From assembly GCA_023400235.1 (NCBI GenBank), contig JAEXFI010000049.1:82960-146959 (forward strand): a stretch of DNA of 64,000 bases. The letters run 5' to 3'. Position 1 is the stretch's first letter. Each line of letters begins with the position of its first letter. This document shows, piece after piece, positions 26,816 to 35,460 of the stretch. The notes beneath the pieces were generated by a model. It searched no databases. It was not told the origin of the DNA and saw only the letters and a program-made list of their open reading frames with translations. The position numbers and the translations under genes are program-made. The stretch comes from Bacillota bacterium (GTDB lineage: Bacteria > Bacillota > Clostridia > Acetivibrionales > DSM-1351).

Positions 26816-26846
26816 GCTATTAAGTTATGAGCAGAGCACAAACTAT

Positions 26847-27587
26847 TTATAAGCAATACTTTTCTTTCAGCAATTTACTTTTATCCATAGTCATTAAAGC
26901 TGTTTCGCTGCAGTCACGGAAATAAACCTGATAGGTATTTTTGCTCATCAGGTTTATTTCATTGATAAAATTTATATTTATTATGTAGCCCTTATGGGAA
27001 CGAAAGAAATTTTCGGGCAGCCTTTTCTCAAGATTTTCGATGGAGGACCAAATTGAATAACTTTGATTTACAGTTATTAAAAGGACTTTTCTATCATACC
27101 GTGTAATAAAAATGATATCAGCAATATTGATGATATAGCTTTTTCCTTCACTTTCAATAAATATTTTACTTAAAACATCGGGAGTTTTTGTGGATATATC
27201 TTTTGAGAACGGGGTAAAATTATGAGTTTCAAAATTATTGATTCTATTAAGAGTCTGAATAACACGCTGCAGCTGTAATGGCTTTATGAGGTAGTCATAA
27301 GCATATACTTCAAAAGCCTCCTTAAGATATTTTTCTTGTGAGGTCATAAATATTATGCTTGTCAAAGGGCTAAGCATATTAATTTTTTTGGCCACATCTA
27401 TCCCATAACTTTCATGTAATTCGATCTCAATAAACAGAACATTAGGTTTGAAGGTACTGATAATTTTAAGCAGCCCCTCTTCACTGTCTGATTCTCCAAT
27501 GATGCTTACGTTTTTAACTTGTGATAATAATTGTTTTAATTCATCTCTTGATTCAGAAGAAACATCTGCAATTGCAACTTTTAGCAT
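26847..27587 (-). CDS. LytTR-family response regulator with atypical receiver
   Basis: A 246-residue protein. The receiver domain (1-115) retains the conserved lysine in YDYLIKPLQ and the Thr-Ser pair in IIFMTS. The phospho-acceptor position reads FIEIEL, with Glu54 in place of the expected Asp, and the acidic pocket near residue 8 is reduced (IADVSS). The C-terminal LytTR DNA-binding domain (about 140-245) contains FFRSHKGYIININFINEI. AAGGAG lies 12 bases before the ATG at 27587, so a GTG four codons upstream is not used. No histidine kinase is nearby. It points away from the biosynthetic cluster and probably regulates it. Confidence 0.85.
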   Translation of the reverse strand: MLKVAIADVSSESRDELKQLLSQVKNVSIIGESDSEEGLLKIISTFKPNVLFIEIELHESYGIDVAKKINMLSPLTSIIFMTSQEKYLKEAFEVYAYDYLIKPLQLQRVIQTLNRINNFETHNFTPFSKDISTKTPDVLSKIFIESEGKSYIINIADIIFITRYDRKVLLITVNQSYSIWSSIENLEKRLPENFFRSHKGYIININFINEINLMSKNTYQVYFRDCSETALMTMDKSKLLKEKYCL

Positions 27588-27680
27588 ATAGAATTCCACT
27601 CCTTATTAAAAATGTTTTATTATGGAAATAATATCAAAAATAGGAATATAAGTTAGCTAATTATGACTATAACTGTCCTT

Positions 27681-27690
27681 TTATTGTCTA
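27681..27690 (-). promoter_or_regulatory. TAGACAATAA motif upstream of the LytTR gene
   Basis: TTATTGTCTA on the + strand is the exact complement of the motif found upstream of the biosynthetic cluster. In the regulator's own orientation it reads TAGACAATAA, 94 bp upstream of its ATG, suggesting autoregulation. Confidence 0.5.
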
Positions 27691-27875
27691 TATTGTGTTA
27701 ATAAATGCATATAGGTTTTATAACTTAAGGTATATTTCACCTTTTTTTCACCTTGTCTTATCCAGCCGATTTTTAATTATTAAGAAATTGCTTCTCTAAA
27801 TCCTATAAAATTTATCGGAATAAGTGGAGATAACATAAAATATAAGGCTTATACATCTAAAAAATTTTTCTGTTA

Positions 27876-27969
27876 TAGACATAATAAAACATCTTATGCA
27901 CCATACATTGCTAAAATTAGACAATAACTATTTCAATTAATCATAATTAAATCTACCATTAGACAATAA
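27876..27969 (+). promoter_or_regulatory. Three TAGAC(A)ATAA direct repeats at exact 42-bp spacing
   Basis: TAGAC begins at 27876, 27918 and 27960. The last two copies read TAGACAATAA within ATTAGACAATAA; the first is TAGACATAATAA. The 42-bp period is four helical turns, placing the sites on one face of the DNA. The last ends 50 bp before the first cluster gene. They are likely regulator-binding sites, with the neighbouring LytTR protein the obvious candidate. The rest of 27588-28018 is AT-rich with no gene seen. Confidence 0.6.
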
Positions 27970-28018
27970 AGGTTAAAACTATAAAAAAAGTAAAATTATA
28001 GAAGAAAGGGAGTTTTAT

Positions 28019-28984
28019 ATGAATGTAATGATTACAGGAGTAACTGGTTTTGCAGGCAGCTATTTGGCCGAATACCTTACAAAAAAGCCAGGAATCAATG
28101 TTTTTGGTCTTAAAAGGTGGAATAGCCCTTTGGAGGATATTAAACCAATAATGGATAAGATAAATTTAATAAATTTTGATCTTGGTGATCCTCATTCAAT
28201 TTATCGTGCAGTTAACGAAGTAAAGCCGGATAAAATCTTCCATCTTGCAGCACAATCCTATGTACCTATGAGCTTCAGGGCTCCTATAGATACACTCAGG
28301 GCAAATGTTTTTGGAACGGTAAGCCTGCTTGAGGCAGTACTGGAATCGGGATGTAATCCGGTAATACATGTATGTACTTCATCGGAAGTATATGGTCAGG
28401 TCGAAGAAAAAGACCTGCCCATAGATGAAGATACTCCATTTAAACCACAGAGTCCCTACGGAGTGAGCAAGGTGGCTGAGGATCTTACTGCATATCAATA
28501 TAATGTTACCTACGGATTAAAAATAATCAGAACACGATCATTTACACATACTGGTCCCAGAAGCAAACAGGTTTTTGTAGCACCTTCCTTTGCAAAGCAG
28601 ATTGCAGAGATAGAAGCAGGAGTCCAGAAGGATAATACTATTTATGTGGGAAATCTTGATTCTGTTCGTACCTTCCTTGATATAAGAGATATGGTGGAAG
28701 CTTACTGGATGCTTACAGAAAAATGTACTCCGGGTGAGGCTTATAATATTGCAGGTACTCATACATGTACTGTCAGGGAAATGCTCGGCACATTACTTGG
28801 GATGACAGATGTAAAGCCAGAGATAGTTGTGGACCCGAAGCTTCTTCGTAAGTCTGATGTGACTCTGCAGGTTCCTGATGTATCCAAGTTTATAAACGCA
28901 ACGGGCTGGGAGCCAAAAATAAAGTTTGAAGAAACTATGCTGGATATTTTGAATTACTGGAGACAGCAGGTAAGAAATAAATGA
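28019..28984 (+). CDS. GDP-mannose 4,6-dehydratase-like NAD(P)-dependent sugar epimerase/dehydratase
   Basis: A 321-residue extended short-chain dehydrogenase. The NAD(P) motif GVTGFAG is at residues 7-13, the catalytic Ser-Ser-x-Val-Tyr segment TSSEVYGQ lies near 120, and Y-x3-K is PYGVSKVAED. It resembles GDP-mannose 4,6-dehydratase and GDP-4-keto-6-deoxymannose reductase. Since the cluster carries a complete GDP-D-glycero-D-manno-heptose set, the substrate may be GDP-heptose, giving a 6-deoxyheptose; this is inference. GAAAGGGAG precedes the ATG. It is the first gene of the cluster, 50 bp after the 42-bp-phased motifs. Confidence 0.85.
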   Translation: MNVMITGVTGFAGSYLAEYLTKKPGINVFGLKRWNSPLEDIKPIMDKINLINFDLGDPHSIYRAVNEVKPDKIFHLAAQSYVPMSFRAPIDTLRANVFGTVSLLEAVLESGCNPVIHVCTSSEVYGQVEEKDLPIDEDTPFKPQSPYGVSKVAEDLTAYQYNVTYGLKIIRTRSFTHTGPRSKQVFVAPSFAKQIAEIEAGVQKDNTIYVGNLDSVRTFLDIRDMVEAYWMLTEKCTPGEAYNIAGTHTCTVREMLGTLLGMTDVKPEIVVDPKLLRKSDVTLQVPDVSKFINATGWEPKIKFEETMLDILNYWRQQVRNK

Positions 28985-29021
28985 CACTAAATATAAGTTT
29001 ACTAGAAAGGCAGGTAGATAA

Positions 29022-30989
29022 ATGCAAGCGGATACATATTTTATAGCTGAGATTGGAAAGGCATGTAACGGCGACCTGGATTACTGCTTAAAGCTTTTGA
29101 CGGAGTGTAAAAAAGCTGGTGTGAATGCTGTAAGGTTTCACCATTTCTTTCTTGAAGAAAGCGTACATCCAAGTGTTTTGGGAAAATCATCACAGAATGA
29201 GCGGGCATGGTCACTGCAGTTAAAATTGCCATTTATTGATGAGGTGCTGTTTAATGAAAGTGACTATGTAACTATTCTGGAATACTGCAGAGAACTGGGG
29301 TTGGATTTTATTGCTACTCCTTGGGATATTAAGTCCCTTGAATTATTCAGGGAAATTGGAATTACTGATTTTAAAGTACATTCAATGAATGCCATGAATA
29401 TACCTTTAATAACCGCCATACTTGAAAAATGCAATAAACTCTACCTTTCAACGGGTGGACTGTCAGAGAAACATGTTGAAACATTATGCCAGAGGCTTAG
29501 GCTTTCGGAATATAATGTCGTGTTGTTGCATGCTGCGTGTGCGTATCCTGCGCCCGAAAGCATTCTCAATATGGAAGCGTTGACAATCCTCAAAAAATAT
29601 CATAAAGCGGTGGGCTATTCCAGCAATGACCTGCTGGCAACCTCAGTTTTAGCTGCCGGTACTCTGGGAGCGGAGGTTATAGAGAAGCATGTCCATTTGC
29701 TGGATGACCAGCAAGATTTACACAAGGCATCTGTGAATATAGAAACTATAGGCGGAATGATTCGGGACATCAGGGAAATTAAAGCTGTCATGGGAATGAA
29801 AATCAAGTATGAATCCCGGGGTGAAATGGTAAATCAAGAAATCCTGTCAAAAAGTATCGTTTTAAAAAATGATGTCAAGCAGGGTAAGATACTGGAAGAA
29901 GCTGATTTCGCATTACAGCTTCCGGTAAAGGAGATCAACTCCAAGCAATGGTTTGATGTAATAGGGAAAGCAGCAGCAAGAGATTTACAAAAAGGCAGTT
30001 ACTTATACAGCTGCGATATATCAAAAGCTGGTTTTGAGGATTCACAAAAGGATTCATTTATATTGAAGGATGTAAACGAAAGATCGTTTATTCCTGGGAA
30101 AATAGGTGTAGTAGCAAGGTTTAAAGATATTGATGAAATGATTAAGGGCAGGAATGTGGATTACGTGGAGATACATTACGCAGCCAGTGACTTGAAGAAA
30201 GAGGATGAATGCAAGGATTATGATCTGGATTTGGTAGTGCATTTACCTGAATATGCAGATGGAAAGCTACTGGATTTGAGTTCATATGATGAAGCTTTTA
30301 GATTATTTTCCGTAGATGTAATAAACAAGGTAATGGAAAAGGCCAGAAATCTGAAACGCCACTTTAAAAAATGTACTGGTGATGTTAAATTCATAGTTCA
30401 CCCGGGTACAATGACATATCCTTATTTTTTAAATAATCCCGGCAGGCAATATGATTTGTTTGAAGATTCACTAAGAAGAATGGATACCAGTGGTCTTGAA
30501 ATTTTAGTGGAAAATATGGTTACCTATCCGTGGTTCATTGATGGAGACTGGGCGCCAAAGCAGGGAGTGAGTAATACTTTCCTGGACGCCGGGGATATAT
30601 ATAACTTTTGCAAAAAACATAATTTAGGTATGTGTCTGGATTTGTGCCATGCAAAATTGTACACCAACTATACCGGCGAAAGTTTTCTGGAATATATGAA
30701 AACAGTCAAACCGGTTGTAAAGCATCTTCATTATTCGGATTGTTCGGGTGTAGACAGCGAAGGACTTCAGGTAGGAGAAGGAGATATGGTCTGGGAAGAA
30801 ATATGTGAGACCTTTAGTGATTTTCAGTATGGATGGACTCCCGAAATATGGAACGGACATCATGACCATGGAGAAAAATTCTATGAAGCTCATAGGAGAC
30901 TGAATATGGAATTCAAGAAGTTCAGATATGCAAGTGAAAAAGATGTACATGAAAGTAAAAATTATGCAGGGAGGCTGGCTATGAAATGA
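29022..30989 (+). CDS. NeuB-type sialic acid synthase fused to SAF domain and sugar-isomerase TIM barrel
   Basis: A 655-residue fusion. Residues ~1-265 are a NeuB TIM barrel (FIAEIGKACNGDLDYCLKLL; FIATPWDIKSLELF; STGGLSEKHVETL), which condenses phosphoenolpyruvate with an amino sugar. Residues ~275-345 are an antifreeze-like SAF domain (LSKSIVLKNDVKQGKILEE). Residues ~345-640 resemble AP-endonuclease-2/xylose-isomerase-type barrels (LEILVENMVTYPW; GMCLDLCHAKLYTNY; HLHYSDCSG). Ordinary NeuB ends after SAF at ~350 residues. The extra barrel may supply or modify the sugar substrate. It overlaps the next gene by four bases. Confidence 0.85.
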   Translation: MQADTYFIAEIGKACNGDLDYCLKLLTECKKAGVNAVRFHHFFLEESVHPSVLGKSSQNERAWSLQLKLPFIDEVLFNESDYVTILEYCRELGLDFIATPWDIKSLELFREIGITDFKVHSMNAMNIPLITAILEKCNKLYLSTGGLSEKHVETLCQRLRLSEYNVVLLHAACAYPAPESILNMEALTILKKYHKAVGYSSNDLLATSVLAAGTLGAEVIEKHVHLLDDQQDLHKASVNIETIGGMIRDIREIKAVMGMKIKYESRGEMVNQEILSKSIVLKNDVKQGKILEEADFALQLPVKEINSKQWFDVIGKAAARDLQKGSYLYSCDISKAGFEDSQKDSFILKDVNERSFIPGKIGVVARFKDIDEMIKGRNVDYVEIHYAASDLKKEDECKDYDLDLVVHLPEYADGKLLDLSSYDEAFRLFSVDVINKVMEKARNLKRHFKKCTGDVKFIVHPGTMTYPYFLNNPGRQYDLFEDSLRRMDTSGLEILVENMVTYPWFIDGDWAPKQGVSNTFLDAGDIYNFCKKHNLGMCLDLCHAKLYTNYTGESFLEYMKTVKPVVKHLHYSDCSGVDSEGLQVGEGDMVWEEICETFSDFQYGWTPEIWNGHHDHGEKFYEAHRRLNMEFKKFRYASEKDVHESKNYAGRLAMK

Positions 30990-32281
30990 TGGCTGTAATA
31001 TTAGCCGGAGGCCTTGGAACCAGGCTGAAGGAATATACCGGGGAAGAAGTTCCAAAGCCAATGGTGAAAATAAACGAAGAGCCTATTCTACTATATCAGC
31101 TTAAAAACCTTAAAAAGTATGGAATTAATGAAATCATCATGGTAATAGGCTATATGGGAAGTAAAATAAAAGATTATTTTGGTGACGGCACTAAATTTGG
31201 TGTAACAATTAAATACTTTGAAGAAACTAAACCGTTGGGAACTGCGGGAGCATTGTATTATCTTGGAAACCTCCTGCCGGAGCAGTTTATAGTAGTATAC
31301 GGCGACATAATATTTGATATGGATTTTGATAGATTTGCAAGCTTTCACAGTGAGAAGGGAGCAGTTTGCTCCCTGGTAATACACCCCAACAATCACCCCT
31401 TTGACAGTGACGTTATTGTTCTCGACAACCATAATAGAGTGACTGAAATTCTTGGGAAAAATCAGGATAGAGATTTTTATTATCATAACTGTGTGATTGC
31501 AGGGGTATTTCTCCTGAATAAAAGTATTCTTGAGTATATAAAAGAGGATCAAAGGCAGGATCTGGAAAAGGATGTAGTAATGGGGCTGCTTCCCACTAAA
31601 AAGGTATTCGGCTATAGAACTACTGAGTATCTCAAGGATATGGGCACGCCGGAGCGTTATCTTCTGGTGCAGGAGCATTTATCCAAAGGCATCGTAGCAC
31701 AGGGGAATTTGTCAAACAGGCAGAAAGCCGTTTTTCTTGACAGAGACGGGACTATAAATAAATATTGCGGCCTGGTATCGAAACCGGAGGAATTGGAGAT
31801 TTTAGAAGAGGCCTATACTGCAATAAAATTGCTGAACAACTCTGAATATCTCTGTATAGTCATTACAAATCAGCCTGTAATAGCCAGAAATCTGTGTACA
31901 ATTGATGACTTGGATAACATTCATAAGAAATTGGAATACGAGCTGGGTGTAAGAGGAGTATATATTGATGATTTATACTATTGTCCTCATCACCCGGATA
32001 AGGGTTATCCGGAAGAAAATAAACTTTACAAGGTAGAATGTGAATGCAGAAAGCCTAAAACAGGGCTTTTACAAAAGGCTGCTGAGAAATACGATATTGA
32101 TTTTTCTGCTTCATATTTTATAGGTGACACAACCGTGGATGTTCAAACAGGAAAAAATTCCGGTATGAAAACTATTCTTCTGGCATGTGGGGAAGGGGGA
32201 AAAGATGCAAAATATGAAGCCCTCCCTGATTATTTTGCTGCTGACATATCAGAGGCAGTAAAAATTGTTATTCCTGATTAA
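30986..32281 (+). CDS. Sugar-1-phosphate nucleotidyltransferase fused to HAD heptose-bisphosphate phosphatase (HddC-GmhB-like)
   Basis: A 431-residue bifunctional protein. Residues 1-235 form a nucleotidyltransferase (MAVILAGGLGTRLKEYTGEEVPKPM; VVYGDIIFDMDF). Residues ~245-430 are a HAD phosphatase of the GmhB type (FLDRDGTINKYCG; ITNQPVIAR; zinc-loop-like CPHHPDKGYPEENKLYKVECECRKP; FIGDTTVDVQTG). Together these catalyse the phosphatase and GDP-transfer steps of GDP-D-glycero-alpha-D-manno-heptose synthesis. The start overlaps the NeuB-fusion stop (ATGA), with ATG codons at 30986 and 30989. GmhA- and HddA-like enzymes follow, completing the route. Confidence 0.88.
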   Translation: MMAVILAGGLGTRLKEYTGEEVPKPMVKINEEPILLYQLKNLKKYGINEIIMVIGYMGSKIKDYFGDGTKFGVTIKYFEETKPLGTAGALYYLGNLLPEQFIVVYGDIIFDMDFDRFASFHSEKGAVCSLVIHPNNHPFDSDVIVLDNHNRVTEILGKNQDRDFYYHNCVIAGVFLLNKSILEYIKEDQRQDLEKDVVMGLLPTKKVFGYRTTEYLKDMGTPERYLLVQEHLSKGIVAQGNLSNRQKAVFLDRDGTINKYCGLVSKPEELEILEEAYTAIKLLNNSEYLCIVITNQPVIARNLCTIDDLDNIHKKLEYELGVRGVYIDDLYYCPHHPDKGYPEENKLYKVECECRKPKTGLLQKAAEKYDIDFSASYFIGDTTVDVQTGKNSGMKTILLACGEGGKDAKYEALPDYFAADISEAVKIVIPD

Positions 32282-32417
32282 TATAAACAAAGTAAACAGT
32301 ACAAGGCAATGTATTAGTGTATCAGCGAATAAGTGCCCATACTCCCCCTTTTGCACGAAGGGAATAAGCGGACACTGCTGCGTAGGATTATAGTATTTGA
32401 AATAAGGAGGAATTGTG

Positions 32418-33017
32418 ATGAAAACATTAAGCTTGGAGAAAATTGATGTTGATTTTACGGTAAGTATTAATATGTATTTAGACATTTTGAAGCTGCAGGT
32501 TGATAATCTGGACATACAAGAAATTCAGAAGGTGATTTTGAGATTACTGGATGTATATGAGAGGGGAGGATTTATATACATCTTTGGTAATGGAGGCAGC
32601 GCTGCAACGGCATCACATTTTGTAAATGATTTCAATAAAGGTGTAAGTGAGAATCTGGCTAAAAAATTCCGCTTTTGCTGCCTTAACGACAACGTATCCT
32701 CAATGATGTCCATTGCAAATGATATCAGCTATGATGAGATATTCAAATTTCAACTGGAAAATTATCTGACAAAAAATGATCTGGTAATTGGAATTTCGGG
32801 AAGCGGCAATTCACAAAATGTTGTTTCTGCAATAGAGTATGCTAATTTTATCGGAGCAGAGACAATCGGATTGGTGGGATACGACGGAGGAAAGCTGAAA
32901 AAGCTTGCAAAGCACAGTATCCATGTTCCTATACATGATATGCAAAAGGTGGAGGATATACATATGATACTGGATCATTTAATGATGAGTATTATAAAAG
33001 GATATTTAAGGGGGTGA
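32418..33017 (+). CDS. gmhA: Sedoheptulose-7-phosphate isomerase-like SIS protein
   Basis: A 199-residue SIS-domain protein. Its core FGNGGSAATASHFVNDF and later GISGSGNSQNVVSAIEYAN are characteristic of GmhA, which converts sedoheptulose 7-phosphate to D-glycero-D-manno-heptose 7-phosphate. AAGGAGG lies seven bases before the ATG at 32418, with a GTG directly before it. It follows the HddC-GmhB fusion by 136 bp and overlaps hddA by one base. A DiaA-like replication role is unlikely in this context. Confidence 0.88.
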   Translation: MKTLSLEKIDVDFTVSINMYLDILKLQVDNLDIQEIQKVILRLLDVYERGGFIYIFGNGGSAATASHFVNDFNKGVSENLAKKFRFCCLNDNVSSMMSIANDISYDEIFKFQLENYLTKNDLVIGISGSGNSQNVVSAIEYANFIGAETIGLVGYDGGKLKKLAKHSIHVPIHDMQKVEDIHMILDHLMMSIIKGYLRG

Positions 33018-34009
33018 TGAAATTGGTCATCAGTCAAACACCCCTGAGAATAAGCTTTTTCGGCGGAGGAACTGATTTTAAGGATTACTACGAAAATTAT
33101 GGTGGAACAGTATTAAGCGCTGCAATAAACAAGTACATATATGTCATTGTAAATCCAAGAAATGATGATGACATTGTATTGAATTATTTTAATCGAGAAA
33201 GAGTTCAAAATGTCAATGAAGTAGAACACAAAATTATGCGCGAAGCACTGAAGATAACCAAAATAATCGGAGCTATTGAGATAACAAGTTTTTCAGACAT
33301 ACATTCAGATGGCAGCGGACTTGGTTCGTCAAGCGCATTTACGGTAGGTCTGCTGAATTCACTCTATGCCTACAAGGGAGAATATAAGAATCCATCCGAG
33401 CTGGCAGAACTTGCGTGCAAAATAGAAATCGACATTTTAGGAGAACCCATAGGAAAACAGGATCAGTATGCATCGGCCTTTGGAGGGGTAAAAAAATACA
33501 GCTTCAATACTGATGGTACAGTTACAGCTAAAGAAATTGAAATTGGGCCTGAGGCGTGGCATACACTAAATATGTGTACAAGCCTGTTCTATACCGGAAT
33601 TACCAGAAAGGCTTCCAGCGTATTGCATGACCAGAAATCAAACATTGGAATAAACCTTGACAATCTCAACATGCTAAAAGAAATAGTACTGCAGGGAGAA
33701 GAATATCTTAAAAATGCAGATATTGAAAATATAGGCATTCTGCTTAATGAAAATTGGGAAAAGAAAAAAAGGCTGTCAGACAGGATAAGCAATGAGGAAA
33801 TTGATGCCATTTATGCTCAGGCAAAGGAGGCAGGGGCCTATGGAGGCAAACTGCTGGGTGCAGGGGGAGGAGGCTATTTCCTTTTCGCATATCCCCAGGA
33901 AAGCTATAAGCATATAACGTCAGCTCTGAAAGGCTATAAGGAAATGCCATTTGCTTTTGATGCTTCAGGAAGCAGGATTGTTTTCAATAACGGCAAAAAT
34001 AAAATGTAG
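33017..34009 (+). CDS. hddA: GHMP kinase, D-glycero-D-manno-heptose 7-phosphate kinase-like
   Basis: A 330-residue GHMP kinase starting KLVISQTPLRISFFGGGTDF, with the ATP loop GSGLGSSSAFTVGLLN at ~98-113 and the C-terminal GGKLLGAGGGGYFLF. HddA phosphorylates heptose 7-phosphate at C1; fucokinase-like enzymes share the fold. The neighbouring GmhA and HddC-GmhB homologues favour the heptose role. The start codon shares a base with the gmhA stop (GGGTGATG), so translation is coupled. Confidence 0.87.
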   Translation: MKLVISQTPLRISFFGGGTDFKDYYENYGGTVLSAAINKYIYVIVNPRNDDDIVLNYFNRERVQNVNEVEHKIMREALKITKIIGAIEITSFSDIHSDGSGLGSSSAFTVGLLNSLYAYKGEYKNPSELAELACKIEIDILGEPIGKQDQYASAFGGVKKYSFNTDGTVTAKEIEIGPEAWHTLNMCTSLFYTGITRKASSVLHDQKSNIGINLDNLNMLKEIVLQGEEYLKNADIENIGILLNENWEKKKRLSDRISNEEIDAIYAQAKEAGAYGGKLLGAGGGGYFLFAYPQESYKHITSALKGYKEMPFAFDASGSRIVFNNGKNKM

Positions 34010-34063
34010 CAGGATTAGAACAGAACATAAAATATTTATGCCATGTTTCGGACTGGAGACGAA

Positions 34064-35428
34064 ATGGAAGATGTAAAAAACAACCACTGTAGTATAGACC
34101 TTTTATCTGCATCAGAACGTTTGTCCCGCGCTCTCCAATATAGAACCATATCTTTTGAGAATACAGACCGGATAGATAAGTCGGAATTTCTAAGCTTTCG
34201 CACATTTCTTGAAGAAACATTTCCAAATGTTTTCAAAAAATTTAAAATGGAGCTTATTAACGAAATGAGCGTTCTTTTAAAATGGGAGGGTATTGGACAT
34301 GATGCAGGTTCGATGCTCCTGATGGCGCATATGGACGTAGCGCCGGTTGAGGTGGGGACTGAAAATGAATGGAGATACCCCCCGTTTTCAGGAAAGCTAT
34401 CAGACGGATATATTTGGGGACGTGGTGCACTTGACATGAAAAGCCAGTTAATGGGCATTCTTGAGGCGGCGGAGGAGCTTATAAAAAATGATTTTAAGCC
34501 CCGGAATACTATATATCTGGCATTTGGACATGATGAAGAAATAGGCGGGAGAAACGGTAATGCACATATAGCTGCTTATCTGGAGTCAAAGGGCATTGCC
34601 CTTTCAACAGTGCTGGATGAAGGCGGATTTATTCTGAAAAATGCCGTTTCAGCTGTAACCAAGCCTGTGGCCTTAATAGGGGTGGCCGAGAAAGGCACTA
34701 CTACACTGGAACTTATAGCCTTGGCTCAGGGCGGGCATTCATCTATGCCTCCCAGGCATACGGCTATCGGAAAGCTGTCATCTGCTATATACAGACTGGA
34801 GCGGAAACAATTCCGTACAAGGCTGGATGGAGCTGCAAAACAATTTTTTAATGCCATACTACCGGAAATGTCATTGATTAGAAAAATTGTTTTTAAAAAT
34901 CTCTGGCTGTTCAAGCCTTTAATTCTTAGAGTCCTCACAAAGTCTGAAACTACTAATGCCCTCATAAGAAACACCGTCGCCGTAACTATAATAGAGGGAG
35001 GGGTCAAAGAAAATATACTTCCGAAGCAAGCAAAGGCAATTATCAATTTCAGGGTTTTACCAGGAGAAAGTATAAATGGTATCAAGGAAAAAGTTGAGAA
35101 GGTAGTAGAGCTTGATGGCATTAAGGTAAAAATCAGAGAAAACAGCTTCAACCCTTCTGGTGTTTCCAGCAGTAGTTCACCGGAATTTAAAACTATAAGC
35201 AAAGTCGTAAAAAATGTTTTTAGTGAGACAATAGTTGCGCCATACCTGACTGTTGGGTTAACTGACTCCAGGTATTATCAGAAAATTTCCAGTCAGATTT
35301 ACAGGTTCAGTCCTATTGAAATCAGCATGGATGACTTGAGCACAATCCATGGCATAAATGAGAAAATCAGCATGGAAGCATATGAAAAACTCTTGAAATT
35401 TTTTTATTTATTGATGAAAGAATTTTGA
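34064..35428 (+). CDS. M20-family zinc peptidase (carboxypeptidase S-like)
   Basis: A 454-residue metallopeptidase. The zinc-binding strand is LLMAHMDVAPVEVG, the bridging/catalytic region is YIWGRGALDMK, and FGHDEEIGGRNG supplies the catalytic Glu pair. A dimerisation domain follows (about 210-330). ACTGGAGACGAA precedes the ATG at 34064; seven further in-frame codons upstream lack a ribosome-binding site. Members cleave N-acyl-amino acids or dipeptides. Between sugar genes and an NRPS it could trim or deacylate the peptide product, or act in self-resistance. Confidence 0.85.
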   Translation: MEDVKNNHCSIDLLSASERLSRALQYRTISFENTDRIDKSEFLSFRTFLEETFPNVFKKFKMELINEMSVLLKWEGIGHDAGSMLLMAHMDVAPVEVGTENEWRYPPFSGKLSDGYIWGRGALDMKSQLMGILEAAEELIKNDFKPRNTIYLAFGHDEEIGGRNGNAHIAAYLESKGIALSTVLDEGGFILKNAVSAVTKPVALIGVAEKGTTTLELIALAQGGHSSMPPRHTAIGKLSSAIYRLERKQFRTRLDGAAKQFFNAILPEMSLIRKIVFKNLWLFKPLILRVLTKSETTNALIRNTVAVTIIEGGVKENILPKQAKAIINFRVLPGESINGIKEKVEKVVELDGIKVKIRENSFNPSGVSSSSSPEFKTISKVVKNVFSETIVAPYLTVGLTDSRYYQKISSQIYRFSPIEISMDDLSTIHGINEKISMEAYEKLLKFFYLLMKEF

Positions 35429-35460
35429 AAGACTGTTTAAAATGTGAGGGAGATGTGGAT

